DNA of 64,000 nt from Nitrosopumilus sp. b1 (GCF_014078545.1 NZ_MU078717.1:1-64000), one strand, 5' to 3'; numbered from the stretch's first letter, positions 38,751-47,817 are shown. The notes: a model not told the origin generated them from the sequence alone. Program-made: numbers and translations.

Positions 38751-39635
38751 ATGAAAACAAACTTCACACTCTTCTTGATTGCCGCAGTCGCACTTTCTGG
38801 CCTTATGATGATGCCCAGTGCAACTGCTGCACACCATGATGCAAAGCTGGATTCTCCGATTAAACTATCCCTTGGAGAGACAGCTGAAATTAAATCAGAA
38901 CAACTAGATATCACACTTGAAGACATCTCTGATTCACGGTGCCCAAAGAGTGTAACATGTATCTGGGAAGGTGAGGTAACTGCGACTTTTAACATTACAA
39001 AAGGTGCTGACAAATCTTCTACAATTGAAATTAAAACTAGCGAAACTACTTCAGTTGAATTTGATACCTATTCCCTAACGTTGACAAACACAGAACCATA
39101 TCCTGAAGAAAACATGGAGATCAAAAAGGAACAATATGTAATCACATTACTTGTTGAAAACTTGATCAAAGCTCCACTAGATCAATTCAAGTCTGGAGTA
39201 TCTTTAGAAGATATAGTGTGCATGGATTCACTTATTCTATTGCAAAAATATGATACCACACCTGCGTGTGTATCCTTTGAGACTGCCCCGAAGTTAGTCG
39301 AGCGAGGTTGGACTTTGGTAGAGTCTACAATTGACAGCTTTGAAGAATGCGCAGCAGCGGGAAATCCAGTCATGGAATCATTCCCAAGACAATGTAGAAC
39401 AAATAATGGCCAAACATTCGTTGAAGAGATTCCAACCAGAATGGCAAGCCCAAAGGTTCAATGCAACAACTTTGGTGGAACTTGGCTAGAAGAATTTAAT
39501 GAATGTGAATACATCTCATCTGAGCAATGCTCAGAGTTAAACGGTGAGTACCTTGAATGTGAATCTGCATGCAGACATGATCCAGATGCAGAAGTCTGCA
39601 CATTACAATGCGTTCCAGTCTGCTCAATCAAATAA
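38751..39635 (+). CDS. Secreted modular cysteine-rich protein
   Basis: A 294-residue protein with a signal peptide (FLIAAVALSGLMMMPSATAA) and three modules. The first is a beta domain with the DSRCPKSVTCIWEGEVTATFNI motif seen in bacterial lipoproteins. The second, SGVSLEDIVCMDSLILLQKYDTTPACVS followed by KLVERGW, is a unit recurrent in thaumarchaeal exported proteins. The third, FEECAAAGNPVMESFPRQCRTNNGQTFVEE, is followed by a 60-residue tail with ten or so cysteines ending QCVPVCSIK. All cysteines lie outside the cytoplasm, so disulfides are likely. The function is unknown. Confidence 0.75.
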   Translation: MKTNFTLFLIAAVALSGLMMMPSATAAHHDAKLDSPIKLSLGETAEIKSEQLDITLEDISDSRCPKSVTCIWEGEVTATFNITKGADKSSTIEIKTSETTSVEFDTYSLTLTNTEPYPEENMEIKKEQYVITLLVENLIKAPLDQFKSGVSLEDIVCMDSLILLQKYDTTPACVSFETAPKLVERGWTLVESTIDSFEECAAAGNPVMESFPRQCRTNNGQTFVEEIPTRMASPKVQCNNFGGTWLEEFNECEYISSEQCSELNGEYLECESACRHDPDAEVCTLQCVPVCSIK

Positions 39636-39685
39636 TTCATTTTTTTATGAGAAATCATAGAACTAGATTACAAAATTAAATGAGT

Positions 39686-40027
39686 CTAAAAAACATACAC
39701 ATAGTTTGCGCCAGTCTCTTTTGTCAGCTCTGACTTCATTCCTTTCTCAATAAAGTGCTTGCAAATCTCTAACGAGTCATCTTTGTTTACAGTATACCAC
39801 TGTTTCCAAAACTTTGTATTTTCTCCTTGGTTGGCAAACTGCTTTTTTCTAGGAGTTGGTCTGTCAGTATTTCCAATCTTCCAGTAGCTATAGTCCTTAT
39901 GACCTTCATTCATTACCATTGCTTCAATCTCCATGATGATTTCAGACATGGTTATTCTTTTGACTCGATACATTTGCATCTTCGATTCCATTTTGACCCG
40001 TAAATAATCTCTTCGTATTATTTTCAA
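39686..40027 (-). CDS. Hypothetical protein, basic
   Basis: A protein of up to 113 residues. Several internal ATGs (39991, 39979, 39949) are plausible starts, and a TATA-like GATTATTTAC near 40003-40010 favours 39991 or 39979. The conserved-looking core is MSEIIMEIEAMVMNEGHKDYSYWKIGNT … FWKQWYTVNKDDSLEICKHFIEKGMKSE, probably an alpha/beta soluble protein. No family is recognised. Confidence 0.5.
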   Translation of the reverse strand: MKIIRRDYLRVKMESKMQMYRVKRITMSEIIMEIEAMVMNEGHKDYSYWKIGNTDRPTPRKKQFANQGENTKFWKQWYTVNKDDSLEICKHFIEKGMKSELTKETGANYVYVF

Positions 40028-40086
40028 TGAGCTAAATTTCCAAATCTTGGAAAATTTCTAAATACTTCTATTGAGTCTAGTAGTGT

Positions 40087-40551
40087 ATGGTTGATGCAAT
40101 TCCAAAAGGATTTTCATCTGTTACTCCTCATCTTGTAATCAATGATTGTGCAAAGGCACTTGACTTTTACGTTAAAGCATTAGGAGCTCATGAAATCTAT
40201 CGTAGCATGATGCCAGATGGAAGAGTAATGCATGCAATGATTCAGCTTGGAAGCTCTATCATTATGATGGCAGATGAGTTTCCAGAGATGGGTGCAGTTG
40301 GACCAAACAAACTTGGCGGTTCACCTGTTGTCATGCATATCTATACTGAAGATGCAGACAAGCTATTCAAAAAAGCAGTTGATGCTGGAGCAACACCGAT
40401 TATGCCAATTAATGATATGTTTTGGGGAGACAGATATGGACAAATTCAAGACCCTTATGGACACAGGTGGGCAATTGCAACTCATACAAAAGATATCCCG
40501 CCTCAAGAGATGGAAAAGGCAGCAAAAGAAATGTTTTCACAAAAAAAGTAA
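40087..40551 (+). CDS. VOC-superfamily protein (PhnB-like)
   Basis: A 154-residue glyoxalase/bleomycin-resistance-type protein. VTPHLVINDCAKALDFYVKALGAHEIYRSMMPDGRVMHAMIQLG and FWGDRYGQIQDPYGHRWAIATH are the two beta-alpha-beta-beta-beta halves. The pattern is that of the PhnB/YdcE-like subfamily, whose substrates are mostly unknown. The ATG has a TATA-like element close upstream (CTAAATACTT, about 40057-40066). Confidence 0.88.
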   Translation: MVDAIPKGFSSVTPHLVINDCAKALDFYVKALGAHEIYRSMMPDGRVMHAMIQLGSSIIMMADEFPEMGAVGPNKLGGSPVVMHIYTEDADKLFKKAVDAGATPIMPINDMFWGDRYGQIQDPYGHRWAIATHTKDIPPQEMEKAAKEMFSQKK

Positions 40552-40724
40552 CTACAAAAATTTGTTTTTTTCCATTAAATACTCCAACAATACCGGTCCA
40601 ATTGTATACACCAACTTGTTTTTGAAATTTTTTTAAATTTATTCAAAAAATTTTGTAATATCCTCATACTTCAAAAAATCGATAAATACTTTGTAGTGGG
40701 TAAATCTATGGGGATTTTGGGACA

Positions 40725-41555
40725 TTGGAGATCTATGATAATTCTATAATCGAACCAATCGAGATTAGGATGATTCGACCTGCCAAGTATGCAGTAAGAT
40801 ACACTGACAAAAAAAATTCTATAGATGCTGATAACCTAAAGACGAGTATTAGGCAACATGGTCTGCTTCAACCAATCGTAATCCGTCCACTAGAACAAGG
40901 GTTTGAAATTGTTGCAGGACACCGAAGATTTATCGCATGCAAGTCACTTAGATGGCGATTTATTCCGTGTAAGATTCGTGAATTCTCAGACAAGCAAGCA
41001 TACGAGATTCAGTTAACCGAGAATATTCAAAGAAAATCAATGGATCCAATCGAAGAAGCAGAAGCATATCACCGATATGTAGTAGACTTTGGATGGGGAG
41101 GGGTTGGCGACCTTGCATCAAAGATTGGAAAAAGTGAGGAATACGTATCACATAGAATGCAGCTATTGCGACTACCCGAAGAGGTCAAAGAAAAGATTAC
41201 CACCAATCATCTTAGTATAAGCCAAGCATTGGAGCTAACAACTGCAGGTGAATCACTACAGACAAAGCTAGCTGATGAGATTATCTCAAACAAGCTTACA
41301 ATAAAACAAATTAGAAAAATAAAGAGCACTAACCAAGAACCAGTTACAAAAAATGACTCAAAGCACATTCAAATAGCAAAAAAGAGCACTCTGGCCCTAA
41401 AGGTTACGCTCTCAAGACTAGATGATCTAATTGAGGATGCACACAATGTCACTCCAAAACAGCGAGTCGAGCTAATCAAGATGCTAATGGATCTTAGACG
41501 ACAAACTCACGCAATGATTGATGAGACTATCCACTATCAAAAGAAGATAAAATAA
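40725..41555 (+). CDS. ParB/Spo0J-like DNA-binding protein
   Basis: A 276-residue ParB-family protein. Box I NLKTSIRQHGLLQPIVIRP, box II EIVAGHRRFIACKSL (the nucleotide-binding GHRR), ENIQRKSMDPIEEAEAYHRYV and the helix-turn-helix LASKIGKSEEYVSHRMQLLRLPEEV are in canonical order, with a charged C-terminal helix that may dimerise. The start is TTG 40725, about 22 nt after a TATA-like GGTAAATC. No parA/segA partner and no obvious parS-type cluster was seen in the window. It may act as a CTP-switch clamp, nucleoid protein or regulator. Confidence 0.88.
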   Translation: MEIYDNSIIEPIEIRMIRPAKYAVRYTDKKNSIDADNLKTSIRQHGLLQPIVIRPLEQGFEIVAGHRRFIACKSLRWRFIPCKIREFSDKQAYEIQLTENIQRKSMDPIEEAEAYHRYVVDFGWGGVGDLASKIGKSEEYVSHRMQLLRLPEEVKEKITTNHLSISQALELTTAGESLQTKLADEIISNKLTIKQIRKIKSTNQEPVTKNDSKHIQIAKKSTLALKVTLSRLDDLIEDAHNVTPKQRVELIKMLMDLRRQTHAMIDETIHYQKKIK

Positions 41556-41561
41556 TTTTAT

Positions 41562-42101
41562 TTAATGTCCAAGAAACGGAGGACTCCATTCCTTGAGGAA
41601 TTTCTTGTACTCACTTTCAGTGTAGGCAAGTGCATACATTGATGCCTCCTTTTGTGGAACAAAGTCATAAACTTCGTATGTTTGGATTATATCGCCAAAG
41701 AGATTTCTGTAAATGTCGTTTTCCTCATCTGCCATCTCTTCAGACAAAAATGATTTTACAGTAATCCAATCGTATCCTCCACGCGTCTTGCCAGAAAATA
41801 CAACAAATGGAGCATCACGCAAGTATTTTTTTAATCCGTCCAATCTTTTTGGCAAGGCTTGAGATGTTCTAAATGTAACAAGGTCAACGCGAATCACTCT
41901 TCGATGAATCTTTTTGGTATCAATCGTAATTGTATATCCTTTGATCACTCTGTCTTCTTCCAGTTTGCTAATTCTTGATTCTATCTCTTCTTCAGTTAAA
42001 TCATAACCATTTCCCTTGATAACATCCCAAATCTCAAAGATGGACTGCTTAGAATTTTGGCTTAGCGCAGAAAGAATTAACTCATCTATCTTGTCAACCA
42101 A
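41562..42101 (-). CDS. Lrp/AsnC-like transcriptional regulator
   Basis: A 179-residue protein. The N-terminal helix-turn-helix (DELILSALSQNSKQSIFEIWDVI … EEEIESRISKLEEDRVIKGYTITID) has the Lrp-type linker strand and is followed by a RAM-like beta-alpha domain. The C-terminus extends further than is usual. It lies between parB-like and the urea transporter and is divergent from the latter across 103 bp, so regulation of urea uptake is possible but unproven. Confidence 0.75.
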   Translation of the reverse strand: MVDKIDELILSALSQNSKQSIFEIWDVIKGNGYDLTEEEIESRISKLEEDRVIKGYTITIDTKKIHRRVIRVDLVTFRTSQALPKRLDGLKKYLRDAPFVVFSGKTRGGYDWITVKSFLSEEMADEENDIYRNLFGDIIQTYEVYDFVPQKEASMYALAYTESEYKKFLKEWSPPFLGH

Positions 42102-42204
42102 TTATTCTTATTTGAAATTGTTCTATTTAACATCTATTAGCAAATCATTCCTTGTACATCATAAACAAATCCTCTTTAATAATGAGAAATTCTTACTCTT
42201 CTAG

Positions 42205-44517
42205 TTGAGTGCCATTCTAACTGAGAATATTGGCTATGTCGTATTGCTCGGAGTAGGTCTATTCATGGCATTAGCAGTAACTTTGATGGTAAAGGCTGAA
42301 ACAAAGTGGTTAGGAACAAGAAAGACATCTGAATGGTTTTACACTGCTGGTAGGACAATTAAGACTGGATTAATTGCCTCATCTATCGTATCTGCTTGGA
42401 CGTGGGCTGCAACACTTCTCCAATCATCAACTGTAACTTTTCAATTTGGAATGGCCGGTGCATTTTGGTATGCTGCCGGAGCTAGCATCCAAGTTATCTT
42501 ATTTTCAATTCTTGCAATCGAGCTCAAACGAAAGGCGCCAATGACACACACGTTTCCTGAGATGCTCTTTGTAAGGTTTGGTAAACATTCCCACAAGGTC
42601 TTTCTCTTCTTTGCACTGATGACAAATACTGTAGTCACTGCAATGCTGGTACTAGGGGGTGCAGCAGTTGTCAACTCGTTGACAGGTGTTGATATTACAA
42701 TTGCAGCATTTTTGATACCGCTTGGAATTATTGTCTATACAATCTTTGGAGGATTAAAGGCAACTTTCTTTGCAGAGTACCTAAACTCTGCATTCATCTT
42801 TGTAGTAATTCTAGTCTTTGTAACAAGTATCTATTTTGTATCTCCTGAAATTGGCGGAATAAATGGCATGTATGAAAAACTCACAAACGCATCAATCCTC
42901 AAACCCGTGGAAGGAAATGCCATGGGAATGTATCTTACCTTGGCATCAACTGGTGCACTAATTTTTGGAATCATTAACATAGTAGGAAACTTTGGTACGG
43001 TCTTTGTTGATCAATCATATTGGCAGAGGGCTATTGCTGCAAGACCAAAGGCTGCAACTGGGGGGTTCATCCTTGGAGGACTAGCATGGTTTGCAATTCC
43101 CTTTACACTTGCAACAACTTTGGGTCTAGCTGCCATCGCAACTGGCGTTACCCTGTCTCCATCTGAGATTGAGCTGGGACTAGTTGCGCCAACTACAGCT
43201 GCAAATCTTTTGGGTGATCTTGGTGCGATACTGATTCTAACAATAATATTTACTGCAGTGACTGCAGCAGGCTCCTCGCAGCTCGTCAGCGTATCTTCTC
43301 TTGTTACATATGATGTCTATAGGACATACATCAAACCTGCATCCTCAGGTCGTGAGCTAATGACGATTTCGAGATTTACAATTTTGATCTTTGGAGTAGG
43401 GATGGGAATTTTAGCCTCAATTTTGTTCCAGTTTGGAGTAAGCTTACAATATGTCTATCTGCTAATGGGAATTTTGATTGGTTCTGCAGTTGCACCAATA
43501 TCATTTGGAATTTTATGGAAAAAGACAAACAAGTTTGCAGCAACATCAGCAGCCATCATTGGTCTAGTGTCTGGTGTCGTTACGTGGATTCTTGTTACTA
43601 ACATGATTTATGGAGAAATCAGCATTGCAACCACTGGAAATCTAATTCCATTACTCATTGGCAACCTGACATCAATTGGCGTATCTCTTGGAATAACCCT
43701 TGGTGGTAGCCTCATCAAACCTGAAAGCTTTGACTTTGCTTCAATGAAACAAAAGATTCTGCTTGTTGATGATAGAATCCGAAACATGATAAAAAAAGAC
43801 ACAGACGAGGAGACACTAAGCAATGCATCTAAATTCTGCATCAAAGTTGGATTTTCTACCACTCTCTTCTTAGTTGTTGCATGGCCGCTGTCATTGTATT
43901 TTTCTGATTACATCTTTTCACTTTCGGCATTTTATATCTGGATTTGGATGGCATTTGTCTGGGCAATTGGGGCTGCAACAATCATCATAATTCTTCCACT
44001 GATTGAGGCAAGACGAAGCATTGGTGAAATATTTCACAAGGCAAACCAGTCCACAAACTCTATGATGGTGTCTGATCTTGAACGATTACCTGATAACGAA
44101 AATAGAGAGATTCTAAAAATTCTTGTTCCAATAGATGGCTCCATTGATTCACTAAAGGCATTAAATCATGCAAACTTTTTGCTAAAGGGTTACGCTAAGG
44201 CAAGAATTCACGTTCTTCATGTAATACAGTGGACCGATGAGCAAGAAGAGAACATGGATGAAGAGATGACAGTACAGATGCAAGAAGAGGGTCGGCGAGT
44301 TCTACGAAGCGTGATTATGCCAAAGCAGCTAAATGACTATGAGAGAATTGTAAAGCTAGGAGATCCCCCATCAAAGATTGCCGAAATTGCAGAAAAACTT
44401 GGCGTTGACCTGATAGTAATGGGAAAAACTGGGTTGGGCAAAAGCAAAGAAGATCTTGGTAATGTTACAAGCAAAGTCCTAAAACTTACATCAAAACCAG
44501 TAGTACTAATCAATTAG
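42205..44517 (+). CDS. Sodium:solute symporter (DUR3-like urea transporter) with C-terminal universal-stress domain
   Basis: A 770-residue fusion. Residues ~1-620 are an SSS-family transporter (WFYTAGRTIKTGLIASSIVSAWTWAATLLQSS; NIVGNFGTVFVDQSYWQRAIAA) with about 15 membrane segments. The close relative at 50.3 kb and the adjacent urease genes point to urea. Residues ~631-770 are a cytoplasmic USP domain (ILKILVPIDGSIDSLKALNHANFLL … VDLIVMGKTGLGKSKEDLGNVTSKVL). The nucleotide-binding glycine motif is altered (8 instead of 9 residues, GN for GS). The TTG start at 42205 is about 25 nt after a TATA-like CTTTAATAATG. Confidence 0.88.
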   Translation: MSAILTENIGYVVLLGVGLFMALAVTLMVKAETKWLGTRKTSEWFYTAGRTIKTGLIASSIVSAWTWAATLLQSSTVTFQFGMAGAFWYAAGASIQVILFSILAIELKRKAPMTHTFPEMLFVRFGKHSHKVFLFFALMTNTVVTAMLVLGGAAVVNSLTGVDITIAAFLIPLGIIVYTIFGGLKATFFAEYLNSAFIFVVILVFVTSIYFVSPEIGGINGMYEKLTNASILKPVEGNAMGMYLTLASTGALIFGIINIVGNFGTVFVDQSYWQRAIAARPKAATGGFILGGLAWFAIPFTLATTLGLAAIATGVTLSPSEIELGLVAPTTAANLLGDLGAILILTIIFTAVTAAGSSQLVSVSSLVTYDVYRTYIKPASSGRELMTISRFTILIFGVGMGILASILFQFGVSLQYVYLLMGILIGSAVAPISFGILWKKTNKFAATSAAIIGLVSGVVTWILVTNMIYGEISIATTGNLIPLLIGNLTSIGVSLGITLGGSLIKPESFDFASMKQKILLVDDRIRNMIKKDTDEETLSNASKFCIKVGFSTTLFLVVAWPLSLYFSDYIFSLSAFYIWIWMAFVWAIGAATIIIILPLIEARRSIGEIFHKANQSTNSMMVSDLERLPDNENREILKILVPIDGSIDSLKALNHANFLLKGYAKARIHVLHVIQWTDEQEENMDEEMTVQMQEEGRRVLRSVIMPKQLNDYERIVKLGDPPSKIAEIAEKLGVDLIVMGKTGLGKSKEDLGNVTSKVLKLTSKPVVLIN

Positions 44518-44874
44518 TTTTGGAATGGACTCCAAAAAAAGATGAATAATCTTCTTTGGATATCTATCTGCAATAACAGCAAATTGAATCTCGTTTGACT
44601 CTTGCAGAGTATGTAATACATTATCGTACCGAAGAAAATCCCTCAGCTCAAGCTCAATTCTGTCCTCTCCATTATTTTCTCTGATTTTTTTTGCTACATG
44701 ATACGAGAAAAATGCAAGAATCTCCACTAGAGTGAGCATTCTTTGATTTTTTATTTTATCCCGAGTATTTTCATACATGCTGTTTAGCATGACTTCATGG
44801 TTTGTGGAATATTCGAATTTTGATTTTTTTACAGAGCCATCCTTTTTTGTTTCTATGCACTCTACTCTTAACAC
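44506..44874 (-). CDS. Hypothetical protein, 122 aa
   Basis: Starts at GTG 44874 (LRVECIETKKDGSVKKSKFEYSTNHEV…). A soluble, largely helical protein (LTLVEILAFFSYHVAKKIRENNGEDRIELELRDFLRYD). I do not recognise the family. Its 3' end overlaps the convergent transporter gene by 12 bp. It lies in the urea region downstream of ureD on the same strand, but has its own AT-rich upstream region. Confidence 0.55.
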   Translation of the reverse strand: MLRVECIETKKDGSVKKSKFEYSTNHEVMLNSMYENTRDKIKNQRMLTLVEILAFFSYHVAKKIRENNGEDRIELELRDFLRYDNVLHTLQESNEIQFAVIADRYPKKIIHLFLESIPKLID

Positions 44875-44981
44875 ATATAGTATACGCAGAAAAGATAGAT
44901 AGGTTTCATAAAATTAATTTTTTATATATACAAGAAATCTTAATTCGTCAAAAATCATTTTGAAATGCAATTGATCTAAGT

Positions 44982-45902
44982 TCAGCTCTTCCTGATTACT
45001 GAAAATGGCGCGCCAAGTACTTGTTTCCGTACGATACCTGATGTTTTGTAAATTACATCCTTGATTTTGTCTGTTTTTTTGCCAAGGAATCTCACAATAA
45101 TGCCAGAATCGCCTGGAAGTATACTTGCACCTCCAAGGATTCCTGATTCCTCGATGATCTGATGTATGCTCTCTTTTATCGGTTCGATGTTTTCTTTTTT
45201 TGTAACAATGTAAACTGTTCCCAAAACTTCATTTTCCCCCAGTATCCCAAATGATGCCAAGCTGTTTTTCTTTGGTTCCATTTTTACAACATCTAAAAAC
45301 AAAAGATTATCAAGCTCATCAGTGCACTTTGTTTTAAGATAGCACAAATCATAGCTAAACGACTCACCCATTGCGGTTCGTCCGGGTGTGATCATCTCAG
45401 AATAAACCAGTGTGGAATCACTTTGAACGTTGAGGTTCATCTTTTGGTAAAATCTTGATTTTTCATATGGAATTATCTGGTCAGGCAAAAATTCAAGATA
45501 CGAATTTTTTGCAAGGTTGAGGGTAACCATCTGTATTGCACTGTTTGAATTCATTCCGTAAATTCTCGTCGCCCCCTGAGTGGTAACGTGCGCACATGTG
45601 TTCTCCTTTAGTGAAATGTCAATTCTGTATCGGTCTCCTTGTAAAATGCCTCCTGATGAAGATACAACATAAAGAAAGGCCATTTTTTGAAATGACTCCT
45701 CACAGTACAGCGCCTTTTGCAGATGCAATGGGGCCTGACTCTCTATCTCAGTGATGACACTCTTTGAATCCCTATCTTCTATTGTAATGCTCAAGAATCC
45801 AATCTTTCCAGACTTGCCGACTCCTAACTGTTCTACGTCTCTATCAAATACCAAGATCTCAGAGGGAATGTCATCTGGGGTATAGAATTTTAGTTCTCTC
45901 AA
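44982..45902 (-). CDS. ureD: Urease accessory protein UreD (UreH)
   Basis: A 306-residue UreD, the urease-binding scaffold of the UreDFG nickel-insertion complex. Family hallmarks are VVSSSGGILQGDRYRIDISLKENTCAHVTTQGATRIYGMN, LEFLPDQIIPYEKSRF and EMITPGRTAMGESF. It is the last gene of the ureE-ureF-ureG-ureD unit, with a single base between it and ureG. Confidence 0.93.
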   Translation of the reverse strand: MRELKFYTPDDIPSEILVFDRDVEQLGVGKSGKIGFLSITIEDRDSKSVITEIESQAPLHLQKALYCEESFQKMAFLYVVSSSGGILQGDRYRIDISLKENTCAHVTTQGATRIYGMNSNSAIQMVTLNLAKNSYLEFLPDQIIPYEKSRFYQKMNLNVQSDSTLVYSEMITPGRTAMGESFSYDLCYLKTKCTDELDNLLFLDVVKMEPKKNSLASFGILGENEVLGTVYIVTKKENIEPIKESIHQIIEESGILGGASILPGDSGIIVRFLGKKTDKIKDVIYKTSGIVRKQVLGAPFSVIRKS

Positions 45903-45903
45903 T

Positions 45904-46557
45904 TTATGCCTCTATGGTTCCTTTTGGTTTTGCATCGAAGAGTAGATCACGAATTATGTGATTTACCACTTCATTTACCCCTTGGTCAGTCTTGCAGTTG
46001 ATAAATTCAAAAGGCTTTTCTTTGCGAATCTTCTCTGCATCCCTTTTCATAATTTCCATATCTGCACCAACTTGCGGGGCAAGATCAATTTTGTTTATTA
46101 TCAATAGATCACAGGTCTCTATCCCGAGCCCTCCCTTTCTGGGATACTTGTCGCCTCCTGCAACATCAACTATGTAGATAAAGTAATCAGCCAAGAGAGG
46201 ACTAAATGTTGTAGTGATGTTGTCTCCGCCGCTTTCGATTATAATCATATCAAGTTCTGGATGTTGAGATTCCATCTCCTCAATTACAGAGATGTTCATT
46301 GATGGATCCTCCCTAATTGCAGTGTGTGGGCATCCGCCAGTTGCCAATCCGATTACCAAATTCTCAGGTAACAAACCGCGTTTTGTGGCAAGGTTTGAGC
46401 GCATCCTATCTGCATCCTCCTTTGATATGACATCATTTGATATGATGCTTACACTGTATCCCTTTTGAGCAAGAATCGGAACTATTCTTTCAATCAGCAT
46501 GCTCTTACCAGAGCCTACAGGGCCACCAATTCCAATTCTCGGTATTCTCTCTGTCAT
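45904..46557 (-). CDS. ureG: Urease accessory GTPase UreG
   Basis: A 217-residue nickel-delivering GTPase. P-loop GGPVGSGKS, SNDVISKEDADRM, the metal-binding CPH (GLATGGCPHTAIRED), IIIESGGDN and the base-specificity NKIDLA are intact. The frame opens at 46602, but ATG 46557 (MTERIPRIGIGG) is the family start. It follows the ureF stop by 10 bp and has a GGTGATT site just upstream. It couples GTP hydrolysis to nickel transfer from UreE to UreDF-bound apo-urease. Confidence 0.95.
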   Translation of the reverse strand: MTERIPRIGIGGPVGSGKSMLIERIVPILAQKGYSVSIISNDVISKEDADRMRSNLATKRGLLPENLVIGLATGGCPHTAIREDPSMNISVIEEMESQHPELDMIIIESGGDNITTTFSPLLADYFIYIVDVAGGDKYPRKGGLGIETCDLLIINKIDLAPQVGADMEIMKRDAEKIRKEKPFEFINCKTDQGVNEVVNHIIRDLLFDAKPKGTIEA

Positions 46558-46558
46558 G

Positions 46559-46565
46559 TAATCAC
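46559..46565 (-). promoter_or_regulatory. Shine-Dalgarno site of ureG
   Basis: The minus-strand GGTGATT two bases before ATG 46557 matches the 3' part of the archaeal anti-SD complement (GGAGGTGAT). It supports the internal start of ureG within the operon. Confidence 0.45.
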
Positions 46566-46567
46566 CA

Positions 46568-47272
46568 TCATGTAAGAAACATCTTTGAATCCATATTTTC
46601 ATGACTCATCTGAAAGATGTCAAGCTGCGGAGAAAACTGACAAATCTCTGAGGTCTTTTTATCAAAGTTCTCTGAAATGAAATTTGTAATTACTGGCTTT
46701 ATCTGATGAAGAATTTTTTGTGCTTCAAAGTGCTGAATCAAACCAAGGCGTAGGGCTGCACCCACAACGCTAGTTGCAAAACCATAAAGAAGCATAAGTG
46801 ATGCTTTCTCCTTTTTTATCTTCAATGCATTGCAACATAATGCAAATGCGATTGGATGGCTGCCATGCGCTGACCTCTTTCTTACCTCGTCTTGGAACCA
46901 CTCAAGGGTATCGTCTTTAACAAATTCCCTGACGCACTTTAGCATCTGAATTCCAGACCTCAAAGACGACTCACGCATCTCTTTGATTGTCTTTAGTGCA
47001 AAAATTATCTCATCGATTCGTCTAATCTCTGAAAAGTCTGTATTCTTTGCTGACTCGTATGCATTAAGCATTGCAACACAATCAGCAGGTCCAACTTGCT
47101 GGTTTATTGCAATTTTGATGAACTCAAACAACTCCTGCTGAGATGAAATCTTTTTTGTCATATGCAAAAACTCTAATCCATTTGATGTTGCAAATAATCC
47201 GGTTGGGAAAAACGAGTCAGATAATTGCATTATTCCAAGCTCCTCAAAGAGATCCTCAGTGTTCATGAACAT
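46568..47272 (-). CDS. ureF: Urease accessory protein UreF
   Basis: A 234-residue all-helical UreF (ATG 47272, or 47266 giving MNTEDLFEELG). Conserved regions are LSDSFFPTGLFATSNGLE, SSLRSGIQML, SAHGSHPIAFALCC and SVVGAALRLGLIQH. It bridges UreD and UreG during nickel insertion. It overlaps the end of ureE by 11-17 bp. Confidence 0.93.
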   Translation of the reverse strand: MFMNTEDLFEELGIMQLSDSFFPTGLFATSNGLEFLHMTKKISSQQELFEFIKIAINQQVGPADCVAMLNAYESAKNTDFSEIRRIDEIIFALKTIKEMRESSLRSGIQMLKCVREFVKDDTLEWFQDEVRKRSAHGSHPIAFALCCNALKIKKEKASLMLLYGFATSVVGAALRLGLIQHFEAQKILHQIKPVITNFISENFDKKTSEICQFSPQLDIFQMSHENMDSKMFLT

Positions 47273-47786
47273 TTGCTCCTAAATGTGGTACGAAAACTCT
47301 CTCTTCAATCTTTAACTCTAAATCCTCAATGATGTCAGAAAATAATCGCCTAAAGACTTCAAGCTCAGATTCTGCCTGAATTGGGAAATAGACCTTCCCT
47401 GAATCCATCGCAATTGGCCTGTGTCTGTTTCCAATGATGTGACCAACCAAGAAACGAATCTCATCAGAATCTCTTTTTACTCGGAGGCCGATGACTTTTT
47501 CCGGAGTTTGTTCAACTATGATCGTCTTTGTTCCGTCTTGAATGACATCGCCATTGTGAAGATGCTTTCCTGTATCCAGAATCAGACCAACATCTGTTCC
47601 AAGATTAGTTGCTTTTCGCAATCTATTCTTTTCAAGCTCTGCCCTTGAAACCGACAATATCTCGGCACCAGAATTTTTTAGATGCATTAATTTTGAATCA
47701 TGAAAAATGTTTCCTACAATCTGGGTTACCTTTAGCACAATGCCCTTCATATTGTATGAAATTTTAATTTGCCTCTTTTCCATCAA
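47256..47786 (-). CDS. ureE: Urease nickel metallochaperone UreE
   Basis: A UreE of up to 176 residues. ATG 47750 (MKGIVLKVTQIVGNIFHD, 164 aa) is an equally good start because an AAATTAAAATTT box precedes it. RLRKATNLGTDVGLILDTGKHLHNGDVI and FLVGHIIGNRHRPIAMDSGKVYFPIQ (with the nickel-binding histidine in GHIIGNRHRP) are typical. The C-terminus HLGANVHEH has only a short His tail, unlike the His-rich Klebsiella protein. It is first of the accessory operon and is divergent from ureA. Confidence 0.92.
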   Translation of the reverse strand: MMEKRQIKISYNMKGIVLKVTQIVGNIFHDSKLMHLKNSGAEILSVSRAELEKNRLRKATNLGTDVGLILDTGKHLHNGDVIQDGTKTIIVEQTPEKVIGLRVKRDSDEIRFLVGHIIGNRHRPIAMDSGKVYFPIQAESELEVFRRLFSDIIEDLELKIEERVFVPHLGANVHEH

Positions 47787-47817
47787 TTATTAAATACATT
47801 AATCTACTACTCTGGCC
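47764..47817. promoter_or_regulatory. Divergent urease promoter region
   Basis: The 31 bases between ureE (47786) and ureA (47818) contain TATTAAATAC (47788-47797), about 25 nt before the ureA ATG. On the minus strand AAATTAAAATTT (47764-47775) lies ~20 nt before the internal ureE start. Chaperone and structural arms of the locus are thus driven back to back from one short region. Confidence 0.5.
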
